Shown one piece after another: positions 26,458 to 36,360 of a stretch of 64,000 bases of DNA. The position numbers were made by a program, and so were the translations under genes. The stretch's first letter is position 1. Every line of letters starts with the position of its first letter. Source of the DNA: Chania multitudinisentens RB-25. Lineage in GTDB: Bacteria > Pseudomonadota > Gammaproteobacteria > Enterobacterales > Enterobacteriaceae. The DNA is taken from positions 3,968,001-4,032,000 of the forward strand of contig NZ_CP007044.2 in the NCBI RefSeq assembly GCF_000520015.2, given 5' to 3'. The notes beneath the pieces were generated by a model, which was given only the letters and a program-made list of their open reading frames with translations, was not told the DNA's origin and did not search any database.

Positions 26458-29400
26458 TTATTTATTAAAATACGGATTAATCCTTTCAACTGCTTGCTGA
26501 GTAAGCGTATTTCGCTTAGCCATGAAGCGGTCAATCCTTTCTCTCTTCTGCTCTGCTGTTAGAGTACGATCAAGTCGCACCAATTCGATCTGGTTATTCA
26601 ACTGCCGCAACTGCGTCTGCGTCGCTGTCATTCTCTTCCGCTGTGCCAGCTTATCCTTGTGTTCCTCCTTCAACTGCTGGGCCTCTTCTGTGCGGCCCTG
26701 CTTCTTGTAAGAGTTAATGGTGCTGTTAATCTGGTTGACCTGTTCCATCAGCCGATAGAAATCCTCTGAGAACTGAGTGGATTTAGCCGGATCATCACCA
26801 TACCCACGCACCAGAGCCTTAATTACCGGCATTTCATCCAAACGCATACTTGGCGTTTCACCATTATCCTGCATCCCTAGCACAAGGATGTTGGACGCCC
26901 CCATGACATACGCCCCTAGGCTGCCAGTGTATCCCTGCACAATGTGATCCAGCATCTTCGGAGATAAACCTGTAGTTTGGCCGATCTCACGCATTAGCAA
27001 ACTGGTTTGCTCGTTGAATCTGGCACTGGCGATAAGGTTGCTATCGGCCATGTTCTCAATCGGGCCACCTTTGAAGAAATCATAATTCACATAGGCTTCA
27101 GCAATCGGTAACGCCACCTGCGGGATGGGGTTAAACGCCATTGTTGCCATGAAGTTGTGCGCCATCAGTTTGCCAAATTTTCCCGGTGTATCCTGCCCTC
27201 CTAGTGCGCGGGCAAAGCGTTCCGGCATCGTGCCGTATATCAAGCCGATCTCAAATGGTTTAGGCAGCCGAACATGCAGATCTCCCAAGAAGAAATGCCA
27301 GTAGGTGTCCTTATCCCAGTCCGGCAACTCTTCGTAACGCTTATCATCCCAGTTCATGGCCAGCAGTGCCAGGGATGCAGCTGTAATCATGCCACCGCGC
27401 TTCATTACCCCCACAGGATCGTCCTTAATCGCACGCCCCAACTTGCTCAACCCTTGCATGCGAGCATTGAAGAACGGCAGCATGTCAGAGAGATTAATCA
27501 TGATCTTGCTGGCTCCCATCATGTTGAAGTCCATCAGATCACGAGATTCAAAGGCCGCTTGTGCCTTGCCTTTCCCTGCCTCAATAGCAGCATTATAGGT
27601 TGCAACACGGTTGGCGTTCTCAACTGCCTCACTAACACCCCGATATTTTTGTAGCGCAGCGCCAATTTTATCCATTGCCTCTTTGCTGTTACGCACAATA
27701 GAGGATTCGTGTTCTCTAATTTGACTATCCGTATACCCTTTGCGCCGCAACACACCACGAATTGAACTTGCTGTTCCACCTGGATCGTAAACATTGGAAT
27801 ATCCACCACCAAATGTTGCGCCAGCGAACATCATATCAATCAAAGAACCATCCTTTTTTAGTGCCTTGTTGAGTCCTTTAAAAGAGTCAGTAACCGCTTT
27901 AAAACCATCTTGGTTTATCGACCAGGAATGCAGTGAGTCACGAATAAAGTTACGAACAATGAAGTCTGGCATACTGGTTGTGCCGATTGTCAGCACTCTC
28001 TTGGCCTGGCGAGCCGCCTTCATGAATGCCGAATTACTACGTTCCAAATCGATCATTGTGAATGCCCTATATAATTCCGGATCCACAACTTTGACCAGTT
28101 GTTCATTACCATTGGTAAACACCTTCACCACATCCTTGCCAATGCGCTCAAAATCCAGCTTATTTGGCGAGTCGATCACCTCCAGCACGCCGGTATCTGC
28201 AAGATTAACTACGGCACGACGCATCGCTTCATTCTTCATCGAAGCATCAATCGACTTTGCTACATAGTTGAAAAGGTTCTCAATCGGATCTTTGATAGTA
28301 AGTTCACTGCCTTTTAACCGACGAACGGTACTGCTTTGATTAGCAATACCACGTGAAGTCCACGGCCCCCTAACCTCACCGTTTTCAGCTTCACGGTAGT
28401 AAGGTAGATACCATGCACTTTCCCAATTTGCGCGGCTCGTCGGATCAATCAACCCCATATCCTGTTGTAGATCCAAAATTGACTTGATGAATGCGTCGTA
28501 TTTTTTCTTCTGGGCATCAAACAGCACTTCATTGCCTTTGTTTAGCTCTTTCATGTAGACGATTTCATCAGCAGTGAAGTTATTCTCTTTGCCCTCGGCC
28601 ATTAACCGCTCAGAACGATGGCCAGCAATCCACTTTAAGAAGTTTTCGCGATGATTGCCAAGGCCATCAAGAATACCGATCAGTGAATCTTCTTTGCCGG
28701 TATTAGCCTGGCGCTCAATAACACCTTCGGCCTTGTTGTATTTGGGCAAACCATGCTCAAGCGTGGCCGCCGTTACAGAACCAGCACCCGCCGCCATACG
28801 CGCGCCAACATATGCAGATGATCGAGCATCGGATTTACCAGCAGCATCTTCGGCGTATTTCAATGGTGCCATGCCGTCGAAGGTTTTAGTATTCAGCCTG
28901 CGTCCAATCTCATGGAGCCAGCTCTTGAGTTCGTCCTTATTCTTGCTCCGCATCTGGCCAAAGAAGTCTTTCGCTTTATCGACCTTCCCCCTTTCAACGT
29001 TAAATCCCATCTTGTGGTTGGTGATCTCGTCCATTGTTGGTGCACGAGAATACAGAGCATCAGTACGGCTAAACGTATTATCAAACTCACGCGTGCCAGG
29101 CTGCTCTCCTTCATACATCGCAGTACGCTTGAATCGGCCAGCTATGGAACGCAAGATATTACGGATCTCCGCTGGCGTGATATCGCCTGGATTGAAGAAA
29201 CCCATTTTGCGGAATGCATTGGTGATAGTAGAAACAACGCGATCCCACACCGCCCCCAACCCGGTCAGCTCTGATCGTTCGGCCATATGAGCCAGGAACT
29301 CATTGGCTTGCACTTCTGCGGATTCATTGCCATAGGATTTCTTCACTTGCTTCCAGACATTCTGAATGTCAGCATTCTTGCTATCGCGCGTCTGATGCAG

Positions 29401-32400
29401 CACCCGAATGATGCGGTCGTACTCCACATCACCGATCACGGATGCCAACCCATGGTGCGCTAAAATCTCATGTCGCAACTTAGCACGCAGTTGGGTGCCG
29501 TCGGCAATGTTATCGGCCACAACAATCACCCGACTAAGCTCAGGTTGATAAATCGCGTGTACAGTACCGAACTCTTTCGGTATGCCGTTAGGCATCATGT
29601 CAGCCGCTTCCGTTTGCGTCTGAACAACTTCAACCTTAATCTTGGCCGCACCATTCAACCGGCGAACCCAGTAATCTGCAACTCGCTGAGCATATACTTT
29701 CGTCATCCCTTTTTCTGGCTTGCCACCTTCGACGTCAAAGCTTCCTTCTGTGATAATATTGCCATCGCCAATGTCAGCCCCGTCGCGAGAATACAACGCG
29801 ATCCCCTTTTCTGTTGGCTTGGTTTTCAGCGTCTTAAACAGCGTATCAAATGCAGCACGAACACCACTGTTCAGTTCTGCCTCAGTGGGATAAGCATACG
29901 TTTCAGGATTGGCATGTTCATACGACTTCTTTAGGTTAACAAGATAATCATTGCTGATGCCTTTGGCTTCGGCGCGCTCAAGGATATAACGCTCATAAGC
30001 TCGAGCTGCCATTTCCAGATCCGTTGACCAGTAAGGTTTGCTACGTAGTTCATCCAACCTCTGGGCTCGCGCCACCATCCCGCTTTCATTGATGGCTTTC
30101 TTCACCCCTTGAAACGCATCCCAAACTTCTTTGCGAACCGGATGCTCAGCGACCACTACCTTTCCATTTTTGACCTGCATCCGCTGCCGGTGGCGGCTGG
30201 TTGCGAAAGTATTCCCACGACCGCCTCCGACATCTGCCTGTCCAAAGTAGTTATCAAGTGCATGGAACCACTCATGCGCCAGTGAACCAGCCCCTTTTGA
30301 TTTGGTCAGATTGATCACTGCTTCACCGGGCTCATAGTGGGCTTTCACAGAATTGGGGCCACCACGGCCACGCGCACCAAATGCTAACCCGAGCTCTCCA
30401 TTCAATGAGATTGCCCTTGCCGGGACACCGATAATATCAGCCATATCCATTAGGCTATCGTAAGCGTCATTCAGTTCTGCTTGGCGGCGTCCAGGTTCAA
30501 CATAGTTGCCAAATTGAACGCCACGAAATCCAAACTCATTGTCAAATTTTTCTGGCGTCACATCAGAGGTGCGCCTTAACTCACCTATTCTTCGCTCGTT
30601 ACTTTCTCGGCGTTGTTCTGCTCTTGCCTGCTCACGCTGCTTTGCAATCTGAGCCTCCAATTCCGCGCGGTTTTCTTTCAGATAATCGCGAGCAGCACGC
30701 GGATCCTTAAAGCCACCTTTGACGTTTGTTACGCCGCTGGCCCCTTTGTAGCCAATATACACATCTCGCGTCAGGCGATTGGCATAGATACCAAGATCGG
30801 TCTGTTTTGGAGCAGGTGCACGGCCACTCTCCTGCTCGATATACGCGCGGGCCTTTTCCATGAAGGTAGCCTTGTCCGTGTCAGCCACCCCGCGAACGCT
30901 GGCACCTTTGGCCGTTTCCAGCTCATAGACCGCATGACCGTTTGGATATCTCTTGCCATCATAAACAGAATAGCTTGAATGGCTAACGCGGTACTTTGAT
31001 GCGCTGGCCATCTGCTCGGGTGGCAGCGAAGCAATGAGATCGTGAGTATTTTTCATACCCGCCAGCGCCCCGCTGCTCATTCGTTGACGTAACTCATCAA
31101 TGGTGACTTGCCCATTCAGCACCTGAGATGACAGCGTTTTCATTGCGTGAGTGGAGTCTACCCAACGTTGCAGGAGATGTTTCGGTTTAGTTGCAGGGAT
31201 CTGTGCTCGAAGAATAGCGATCATCGCAAGTTTGTCATGGCTTACGCCATCTGTAGACATCTTGCTGTAGTCTGGCTGCGGAAACAGTTTAGAAAGCGGT
31301 TCAGTACGATACTGTTCATCCGTAGTTTGCTGTTCCATGGCTTCAGAGAACTTACCCCATTTGTGTTTCGCTGCACCTTTAATCTCTTCACCAAAGTCAT
31401 CAATCCGGTTTGTTTCTTCTGGAGTGGTCATCTGCCGGTTCTGAACCTCAGGCTGCCGGGGATTTACCGTCAGTTGAGTTGCTTCAGTTTGACCAGATTT
31501 ATCAATTGGCATCCTGACACCAAAGCCACCCTCAACAGGCTCTACAGCAGCTCCAGGCGTTTTCCCCCAGCGGGATGCGCCAGCGGCTCGTTCCGAGGCA
31601 AATGGCTTTCCGCTGGCAGAAACGATCAGTTCACCAGCACTATTGTCAACCTGGGGTGTGGCTGTTACTTCTTTTGGCGGCATACGAACAGCAAAACCTC
31701 CTTCGACTGGCTCAATAGATGAACCTGGAGTTTTTCCCCAACGCGAAACGTTGGCGTAATGTTCACTCGGAAACGGCCTACCGCTGGACATAAACATCAA
31801 CTCCCCAGGCAATTGCCCCTTAGCATAGGCTTCCGTTTGTGCATCAACAGGTGTGCCATTAACATGATGCCGACCATCCGGTAATGTGCCAGATTGGTTA
31901 TTCGCACCAACGGCATTAGCATACTCACGTAAATTACGCTGATTACGAGTTTCCCCTCTCGTAAATGCAGGTGGTTCTCCTGACTGTATCTCATCAGTAT
32001 TATGTGTTGGGCCATCGGTAAAAATGATGTTCCTGTCCTCAATAGCGTTTGTTGGTACCACTTCGCCATCATAGGTTTGGTTTGCGCGTCCCACTTCACT
32101 ACTTGGTTGATTTTCACGCGGAATAAACTCCTGCCCCCGCACTCGTTCACCTCCGCTGAACTGCGGCCCAGTACCAGCCTGCACCTCATCAACATTCACA
32201 TTAGCTATTTCGCCAGGCATGGCGATCACCGAGGTTTGACCGGGTGCTGGCAGTCGCGGGATGAGCTCTTCACGAGCTTGATCTGCACGCTCTTGTGCTG
32301 CCAACTCTTCTGGCGTGAAACCTTGATCACCAGCTTCAATTTGCTGCTGAATCAACTCTTCTGCTGTTGGAGATACCTGTTGTTCTGCCAATGCCTGCTG

Positions 32401-33903
32401 AACTTCGTTATCTTCGGCAAAACCTTGGATACGCGGATCTTGGCGCAGGTATGCAGGGATATCACGGAAATTATCAACGCGTGTCGCTGCTGCGCCTGCG
32501 GCCTCTTCGTTGGCAAACTGCCCTGGCGTTGGCTGCGGTGAAGCGTCTTGTTGTGCGTTGATGTCCGGGGTGGTGACCGGCGGCTGTTGTTCTGGTGCTG
32601 ATCGACGACCTCGGACACCGCTACCAGCCCCTATGGCACCACCGATCCCCATGCCCACTACTGCCTGGTTGAAACCCGTCAATAGAACATCTTTCATGGG
32701 ATCAATTTTTTGCGCAGCCTTACCAATGAGTTCTTGGTTCTGGGTATAACGTAGCCCAGAACCTTGACCATACTCCGTGATGCCTTCTGCAGCGGCACCT
32801 AAAACCCCACGAGTCCCCATTCCTGTAGCTCTAGGCAATAATCCAGATGCAACACCTCTTTGTGTCATCATGCGGAATAACGTGTGGTCACCTAAAGTGG
32901 ACGCCGCTAAATTTAACATCAACATTTTCGGATCAGCAGTAACTGCACTCGCGGCTTGATCCGCAACCTGGCTGCGTGCCAACGTTAACTTTTGTGTGTC
33001 GCTGAGGTTGGCGTTCGCGGGGTTAGTATCGATGCTGTTAAAAGCCTTTTGAAATGTTGGGCTCTCAATCAGATCGTGAAACGGTAGGATATTGATCTGT
33101 TCGCGCATATCATTACCGCCACTACCCTGCGCGCTGGCCGTCATGGCACCGACGAATGCTGTTTTACCTGCCCTGGCGGCTGCCAATTCAGCAGTTTCCT
33201 TGGCCATTTGGCGCGCAGCCTCCTCCGGTAACTTTTGGCTCAACCTGTTGAACATTGCTTTTTCAACAACATTGCGGGTCGCAGCAGAGCCAAGCTTAGA
33301 TGTTCCTCCAGCGACAAGTATCTGCGTGACGGTGGGAATCGCATTCATCAGCCAGGCGTCTTTATCAAAGAAGCCAGAGCCTAAATGGAAGTTTTTCTCT
33401 TTATCCTCCACAACAAATGGCATGGCTGCCGCCTGCTTTGCCCCCTCGCTGTAGCCACTCTGGATAGCCTCAGTAGCTGCGCCTGCAAGTTTCCCCGCAT
33501 GGTTTATTGTTGCCGATCCAGCCTCTGATAATACGTTACCTGAATTATCACGCATCACTTGAAGCATCGCTGGATCCACTTTGATATCTATCAGTGGCTT
33601 TTTCTCTCCTGAGCGATAATCAGCAGCTTTTCTGTCAAGGAATTCATTACCGGCCTCAAAGAGTTGCGCACTTGATTTGATCATTTCAAACGGCGCGGAA
33701 CTCACTGCACGCATAACATCTCCAGCACCAATACTCGGATCATTAACCACTGTTTTACGTCCAGCGGCCTCGCGAGCTTTGCGCACTTGTTCCCAATCAA
33801 ACCCGGTATGGGTAGTTTCACCTGGTTGCCGGATGTTTAGGGATTCGCGATTTGCATTTTGTATTTGTTCTTCAGGTCGCTGTTGTTGAGGGTCATTGGC
33901 CAT
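26458..33903 (-). CDS. Giant polyvalent virion protein (LPD domains, metallopeptidase motifs)
   Basis: At 2481 residues this is the last gene of the late operon and matches the single giant gene of short-tailed Stx-type phages. Such proteins are injected with DNA and combine many domains. Visible parts: a glycine-rich hydrophobic segment (about residues 400-425); two tandem copies of an about 60-residue unit with SRWGKTPG and EPVEGGF (about 700-805); a zincin-like HEWFH in LAHEWFHALDNYFG (about 1210); a second HEILAHHGL motif (about 1480); and a C-terminal LPD38-like region (FIRDSLHSWSINQDGFKAVT, LPFFNARMQGLSKLG). A bidentate protease role and defence against host systems are family-level inference. 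Confidence 0.85.
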   Translation of the reverse strand: MANDPQQQRPEEQIQNANRESLNIRQPGETTHTGFDWEQVRKAREAAGRKTVVNDPSIGAGDVMRAVSSAPFEMIKSSAQLFEAGNEFLDRKAADYRSGEKKPLIDIKVDPAMLQVMRDNSGNVLSEAGSATINHAGKLAGAATEAIQSGYSEGAKQAAAMPFVVEDKEKNFHLGSGFFDKDAWLMNAIPTVTQILVAGGTSKLGSAATRNVVEKAMFNRLSQKLPEEAARQMAKETAELAAARAGKTAFVGAMTASAQGSGGNDMREQINILPFHDLIESPTFQKAFNSIDTNPANANLSDTQKLTLARSQVADQAASAVTADPKMLMLNLAASTLGDHTLFRMMTQRGVASGLLPRATGMGTRGVLGAAAEGITEYGQGSGLRYTQNQELIGKAAQKIDPMKDVLLTGFNQAVVGMGIGGAIGAGSGVRGRRSAPEQQPPVTTPDINAQQDASPQPTPGQFANEEAAGAAATRVDNFRDIPAYLRQDPRIQGFAEDNEVQQALAEQQVSPTAEELIQQQIEAGDQGFTPEELAAQERADQAREELIPRLPAPGQTSVIAMPGEIANVNVDEVQAGTGPQFSGGERVRGQEFIPRENQPSSEVGRANQTYDGEVVPTNAIEDRNIIFTDGPTHNTDEIQSGEPPAFTRGETRNQRNLREYANAVGANNQSGTLPDGRHHVNGTPVDAQTEAYAKGQLPGELMFMSSGRPFPSEHYANVSRWGKTPGSSIEPVEGGFAVRMPPKEVTATPQVDNSAGELIVSASGKPFASERAAGASRWGKTPGAAVEPVEGGFGVRMPIDKSGQTEATQLTVNPRQPEVQNRQMTTPEETNRIDDFGEEIKGAAKHKWGKFSEAMEQQTTDEQYRTEPLSKLFPQPDYSKMSTDGVSHDKLAMIAILRAQIPATKPKHLLQRWVDSTHAMKTLSSQVLNGQVTIDELRQRMSSGALAGMKNTHDLIASLPPEQMASASKYRVSHSSYSVYDGKRYPNGHAVYELETAKGASVRGVADTDKATFMEKARAYIEQESGRAPAPKQTDLGIYANRLTRDVYIGYKGASGVTNVKGGFKDPRAARDYLKENRAELEAQIAKQREQARAEQRRESNERRIGELRRTSDVTPEKFDNEFGFRGVQFGNYVEPGRRQAELNDAYDSLMDMADIIGVPARAISLNGELGLAFGARGRGGPNSVKAHYEPGEAVINLTKSKGAGSLAHEWFHALDNYFGQADVGGGRGNTFATSRHRQRMQVKNGKVVVAEHPVRKEVWDAFQGVKKAINESGMVARAQRLDELRSKPYWSTDLEMAARAYERYILERAEAKGISNDYLVNLKKSYEHANPETYAYPTEAELNSGVRAAFDTLFKTLKTKPTEKGIALYSRDGADIGDGNIITEGSFDVEGGKPEKGMTKVYAQRVADYWVRRLNGAAKIKVEVVQTQTEAADMMPNGIPKEFGTVHAIYQPELSRVIVVADNIADGTQLRAKLRHEILAHHGLASVIGDVEYDRIIRVLHQTRDSKNADIQNVWKQVKKSYGNESAEVQANEFLAHMAERSELTGLGAVWDRVVSTITNAFRKMGFFNPGDITPAEIRNILRSIAGRFKRTAMYEGEQPGTREFDNTFSRTDALYSRAPTMDEITNHKMGFNVERGKVDKAKDFFGQMRSKNKDELKSWLHEIGRRLNTKTFDGMAPLKYAEDAAGKSDARSSAYVGARMAAGAGSVTAATLEHGLPKYNKAEGVIERQANTGKEDSLIGILDGLGNHRENFLKWIAGHRSERLMAEGKENNFTADEIVYMKELNKGNEVLFDAQKKKYDAFIKSILDLQQDMGLIDPTSRANWESAWYLPYYREAENGEVRGPWTSRGIANQSSTVRRLKGSELTIKDPIENLFNYVAKSIDASMKNEAMRRAVVNLADTGVLEVIDSPNKLDFERIGKDVVKVFTNGNEQLVKVVDPELYRAFTMIDLERSNSAFMKAARQAKRVLTIGTTSMPDFIVRNFIRDSLHSWSINQDGFKAVTDSFKGLNKALKKDGSLIDMMFAGATFGGGYSNVYDPGGTASSIRGVLRRKGYTDSQIREHESSIVRNSKEAMDKIGAALQKYRGVSEAVENANRVATYNAAIEAGKGKAQAAFESRDLMDFNMMGASKIMINLSDMLPFFNARMQGLSKLGRAIKDDPVGVMKRGGMITAASLALLAMNWDDKRYEELPDWDKDTYWHFFLGDLHVRLPKPFEIGLIYGTMPERFARALGGQDTPGKFGKLMAHNFMATMAFNPIPQVALPIAEAYVNYDFFKGGPIENMADSNLIASARFNEQTSLLMREIGQTTGLSPKMLDHIVQGYTGSLGAYVMGASNILVLGMQDNGETPSMRLDEMPVIKALVRGYGDDPAKSTQFSEDFYRLMEQVNQINSTINSYKKQGRTEEAQQLKEEHKDKLAQRKRMTATQTQLRQLNNQIELVRLDRTLTAEQKRERIDRFMAKRNTLTQQAVERINPYFNK

Positions 33904-33937
33904 GTTTGGCTCCAGAGTTTATGAGTTTTGTCGTTAC

Positions 33938-33970
33938 AAAAAAGCCCCACCAGGAAAACCTGGCAGGGCC
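33938..33970 (-). terminator. Terminator T2 before the giant gene
   Basis: On the minus strand GGCCCTGCCAGG-TTTT-CCTGGTGGGGC is followed by TTTTTT, 35 bases before the start of the giant gene. It is the second of two successive terminators here. Confidence 0.85.
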
Positions 33971-33981
33971 AATTTGAGGCA

Positions 33982-34042
33982 TAAAAAAACCAGAGTTGCT
34001 TCTAAGCACACTCTGGCATCTTTCTGTAATCTAGCGCGTTAT
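33982..34042 (-). repeat. Three-copy structured element, copy 1 (core plus terminator T1)
   Basis: Minus-strand core ACGCGCTAGATTACAGAAAG (34022-34040 region) is followed directly by the hairpin CCAGAGT-GTGCTTAGAAGCA-ACTCTGG and seven T. The core and hairpin layout recur at 49092-49153 and 56022-56085. Copies 1 and 3 keep the loop (TGCTTARAAGC) while the stem bases change on both sides together, which points to selection on RNA structure. Confidence 0.8.
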
Positions 34043-34216
34043 TTATTCCCTGTTAAGCGGTTTAAGTGTTTGCTGTGATTTTACTCCCTTGAGTAAGCTC
34101 CATCCGAGTAGCGCTGTTGTTTGCACTGTCTCTATCTTTGTGTCATCGTCACAATGCGAAAGTAGCTCAAGCAACGCCAACACACTTGCAATCCTATCCT
34201 CTCCCCCGAACATCAT
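34043..34216 (-). CDS. Small late-operon protein (57 residues)
   Basis: The frame encodes MMFGGEDRIASVLALLELLS and ends PLNRE, a mainly helical small protein of unknown function. Its ATG overlaps the stop of the 31-residue frame before it (TTATGATG), so translation is coupled. Its stop codon TAA is immediately followed by the three-copy element. The frame is too short for standard gene calling but its coupling and position argue that it is real. Confidence 0.6.
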   Translation of the reverse strand: MMFGGEDRIASVLALLELLSHCDDDTKIETVQTTALLGWSLLKGVKSQQTLKPLNRE

Positions 34217-34308
34217 AAGCACACCAACCTAAACGACAACGACGCGGCGATGGCTTCAGTGTAAATTGTGTATTGATAATCAAATTCAATGTATTGAATT
34301 CCATCCAT
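34213..34308 (-). CDS. Very small late-operon protein (31 residues)
   Basis: The frame encodes MDGIQYIEFDYQYTIYTEAI and eleven more residues. It has an excellent RBS (GAGGTG, 6 bases before ATG), better than most genes here, and its stop overlaps the start of the next small gene. It may be a real micropeptide or a leader that drives translation of the 57-residue protein. Confidence 0.5.
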   Translation of the reverse strand: MDGIQYIEFDYQYTIYTEAIAASLSFRLVCL

Positions 34309-34670
34309 AGTAATCACCTCGGCTATACGCTAATGAATACTATCTACAATCGCAGATAATATACTGTATCTCCTTGGTGTTAAATATAAAGTGAGGCTTA
34401 AATTTGTAATTTTTATTTATGATGATAATTATTGTTTTGTTTAGATGTACTTATCAATCAGTATATTGACCAGCAAAATATCAGCTAATGTAAAAAAATG
34501 AAAATTCATTTCACATCTCACTTTATGAATATATAATTTCCTTTTCATTTTTTACGTGATTAATATCACAAAAACACAACAAAACCAGTGGCCTATTATA
34601 GGCCATCCAAATGAAATATATAGTAAAAAATTTTATGGCCTATTTTCGGCCACTTAGTTGTTAGAGAATT
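34309..34670. promoter_or_regulatory. AT-rich regulatory region with two 17-bp palindromes
   Basis: This AT-rich stretch interrupts the minus-strand late operon and precedes a plus-strand gene. It holds a perfect palindrome TGGCCTATTATAGGCCA (34589-34605) and a one-mismatch copy TGGCCTATTTTCGGCCA (34636-34652), 47 bases apart. A possible -10 (TATAGT) lies between them. These are best read as operators for the adjacent helix-turn-helix protein. The rest (34309-34588) shows no gene. Confidence 0.75.
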
Positions 34671-34934
34671 ATGATAACACCAGAAAAAGCACACATAGAA
34701 ATAATCGTAGTTAAAGAAATAAAACTTAGATTACAAACATGTAAACTTAGTAAAAAATGGCTTGCTTGCAATCTAAACATGGATTACGGCAAAATTAAAC
34801 GTATTTTAAATGAAAAACATGATCAGCAATTATCACTCACTGTTGCTGATCATATGCTTAGACTACTAGGGAGTAATTTACAGGATATCATTGCACTTTA
34901 TGCTATTGATGAATTAACAAAAAATTCTAAATAG
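34671..34934 (+). CDS. Small HTH-type regulator, prophage cargo
   Basis: This 87-residue protein is the only plus-strand gene inside the late region. It is AT-rich and Lys-rich. The central part, LSKKWLACNLNMDYGKIKRILN, followed by SLTVADHMLRLLG, has the spacing of an XRE-type helix-turn-helix. Two 17-bp palindromes flank its likely promoter, suggesting autoregulation. Base composition differs sharply from the flanking virion genes, so it was acquired separately. The RBS is weak (AGAGAA). Confidence 0.65.
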   Translation: MITPEKAHIEIIVVKEIKLRLQTCKLSKKWLACNLNMDYGKIKRILNEKHDQQLSLTVADHMLRLLGSNLQDIIALYAIDELTKNSK

Positions 34935-35019
34935 CTTTAGAAAAATAAATACTTAAAGCTATTGATTATATCCCTGTCATTTTCAGGAGTGACGGGAAGA
35001 ATGAAAAAATATTTGTTCA

Positions 35020-36351
35020 TTAATCACCCTGAGATAAACGACGGAACTCTCTTAATTGTTGAGCTGTATGTGAATTTTCTTTTGACTCTGGTAATTGTTG
35101 AGGTGTTTCTCCAGCACCCGAGGGAGCCGCAGATCCTTTCTGATTTTTCCAAGACTGAAATGCTTGTATATCTTCCTGCTTTGTCATATCTGGCGCTTCT
35201 TTGAAAGTCTGCTGATATTCAGCAGAGAATGCCTGATAAGCAGGATCATCTGTTGGTAAAGATTTAGCATCTTGTCCATAGGATTGTAACACTTGATTTT
35301 GTAACTGGTCATACTGCGCATTAATTGCCGGGATATTTTCAGGTTCTGCTCCCGCCAAAGCCTTAGCTCGCGCCTTGCCCACTTCAAGCATGTCACGACG
35401 AAATCCCTTGGACTCTTCGCGCACAGCTGCTTTATCTGGCGGATTAATCATGTTGTTGAGAAACTCTACACGTGCTGGTTGGTTGAGCTGCCCGACCATT
35501 TGACTATAACCACGGATCTTGTCCATGATGTTGGCAACAGGAATTTGAGCAACTTGGTCATCACGCAGATCAGCAGAGCCGTAATGCGTCATTGGTTTAC
35601 GTGCACTTGTTCCATCATCATACTTGACGGTGAGGCTCGGGATAATGAATTGCCCATCTTCGCTGACACCAATGTGTCGCAACTCTTTGCCAACAATCTT
35701 CTTACCGGTTTGAGGGTCAACTTCACCGATGCCGCGTCTAATGTCTGTCGATAAAACTGAGTCCATCAATTTAATAACCTTCGGCTCGTTATAGTTCACG
35801 TCGCCTGACAACACTTTTGGCATCACATGGTTAATTTCCATCACGTTATTGATGGCATCCTGCCCGAAGAAGCGACTGGGATTAAGTGGGTTATCTTTCG
35901 AAATCTGGGAGTAAAGTTCTGGATCTACCTTTCCTGTTTCTTCCAGTTGCTTATAAAACGTCTGCACAATGGGCATTTCGTTCTGCAACCTCTGGTTGCG
36001 ATCTTCCTGCATCATTTTGTAGTTATACTCCTTCTGGCGCATGCCCAGCTCTTGCGCACGCAAACCGAGTCCGGCGCGGCTGATACCTACCTGCTGCTGG
36101 TCAAGTGCAAGCTTTTGCCCAAACTGCTGATCGCTAACTTTGTCGCGTTCCTGCTTATAGCCAAATTCCCGCTGATCCCTTTCCTTGCCGTAATCGAAAT
36201 CAGCTTGGCGCAGACTGAAATTTCGATCAGAGTCTTTAACCTGGTGCTGGAAAGCAGCATCACGGAGCCCCATCTCTTTGTTACGGCTAATGGCCGCATC
36301 TGCGGTATTGAACCCTGCCAAGAAACCATCTGCCAGACCTTGAACGCCCAT
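35020..36351 (-). CDS. Internal virion (ejection) protein candidate
   Basis: This 443-residue protein has a hydrophilic, Gln- and Arg-rich, coiled-coil N-terminal half (RQADFDYGKERDQREFGYKQ). The C-terminal half is rich in Gln and Pro and ends in QQLREFRRLSQGD. No named domain is recognised. It lies in a set of Gly/Ala/Gln-rich genes just upstream of the giant gene, the place where short-tailed phages encode internal proteins ejected with DNA. The role is inferred from position. Confidence 0.65.
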   Translation of the reverse strand: MGVQGLADGFLAGFNTADAAISRNKEMGLRDAAFQHQVKDSDRNFSLRQADFDYGKERDQREFGYKQERDKVSDQQFGQKLALDQQQVGISRAGLGLRAQELGMRQKEYNYKMMQEDRNQRLQNEMPIVQTFYKQLEETGKVDPELYSQISKDNPLNPSRFFGQDAINNVMEINHVMPKVLSGDVNYNEPKVIKLMDSVLSTDIRRGIGEVDPQTGKKIVGKELRHIGVSEDGQFIIPSLTVKYDDGTSARKPMTHYGSADLRDDQVAQIPVANIMDKIRGYSQMVGQLNQPARVEFLNNMINPPDKAAVREESKGFRRDMLEVGKARAKALAGAEPENIPAINAQYDQLQNQVLQSYGQDAKSLPTDDPAYQAFSAEYQQTFKEAPDMTKQEDIQAFQSWKNQKGSAAPSGAGETPQQLPESKENSHTAQQLREFRRLSQGD

Positions 36352-36360
36352 ATCGTCTCC

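Noticed and set aside
34962..35204. 80-codon plus-strand frame after the HTH gene
   Set aside because: Most of it is antisense to the virion gene at 35020-36351, and codon pattern favours the minus strand.
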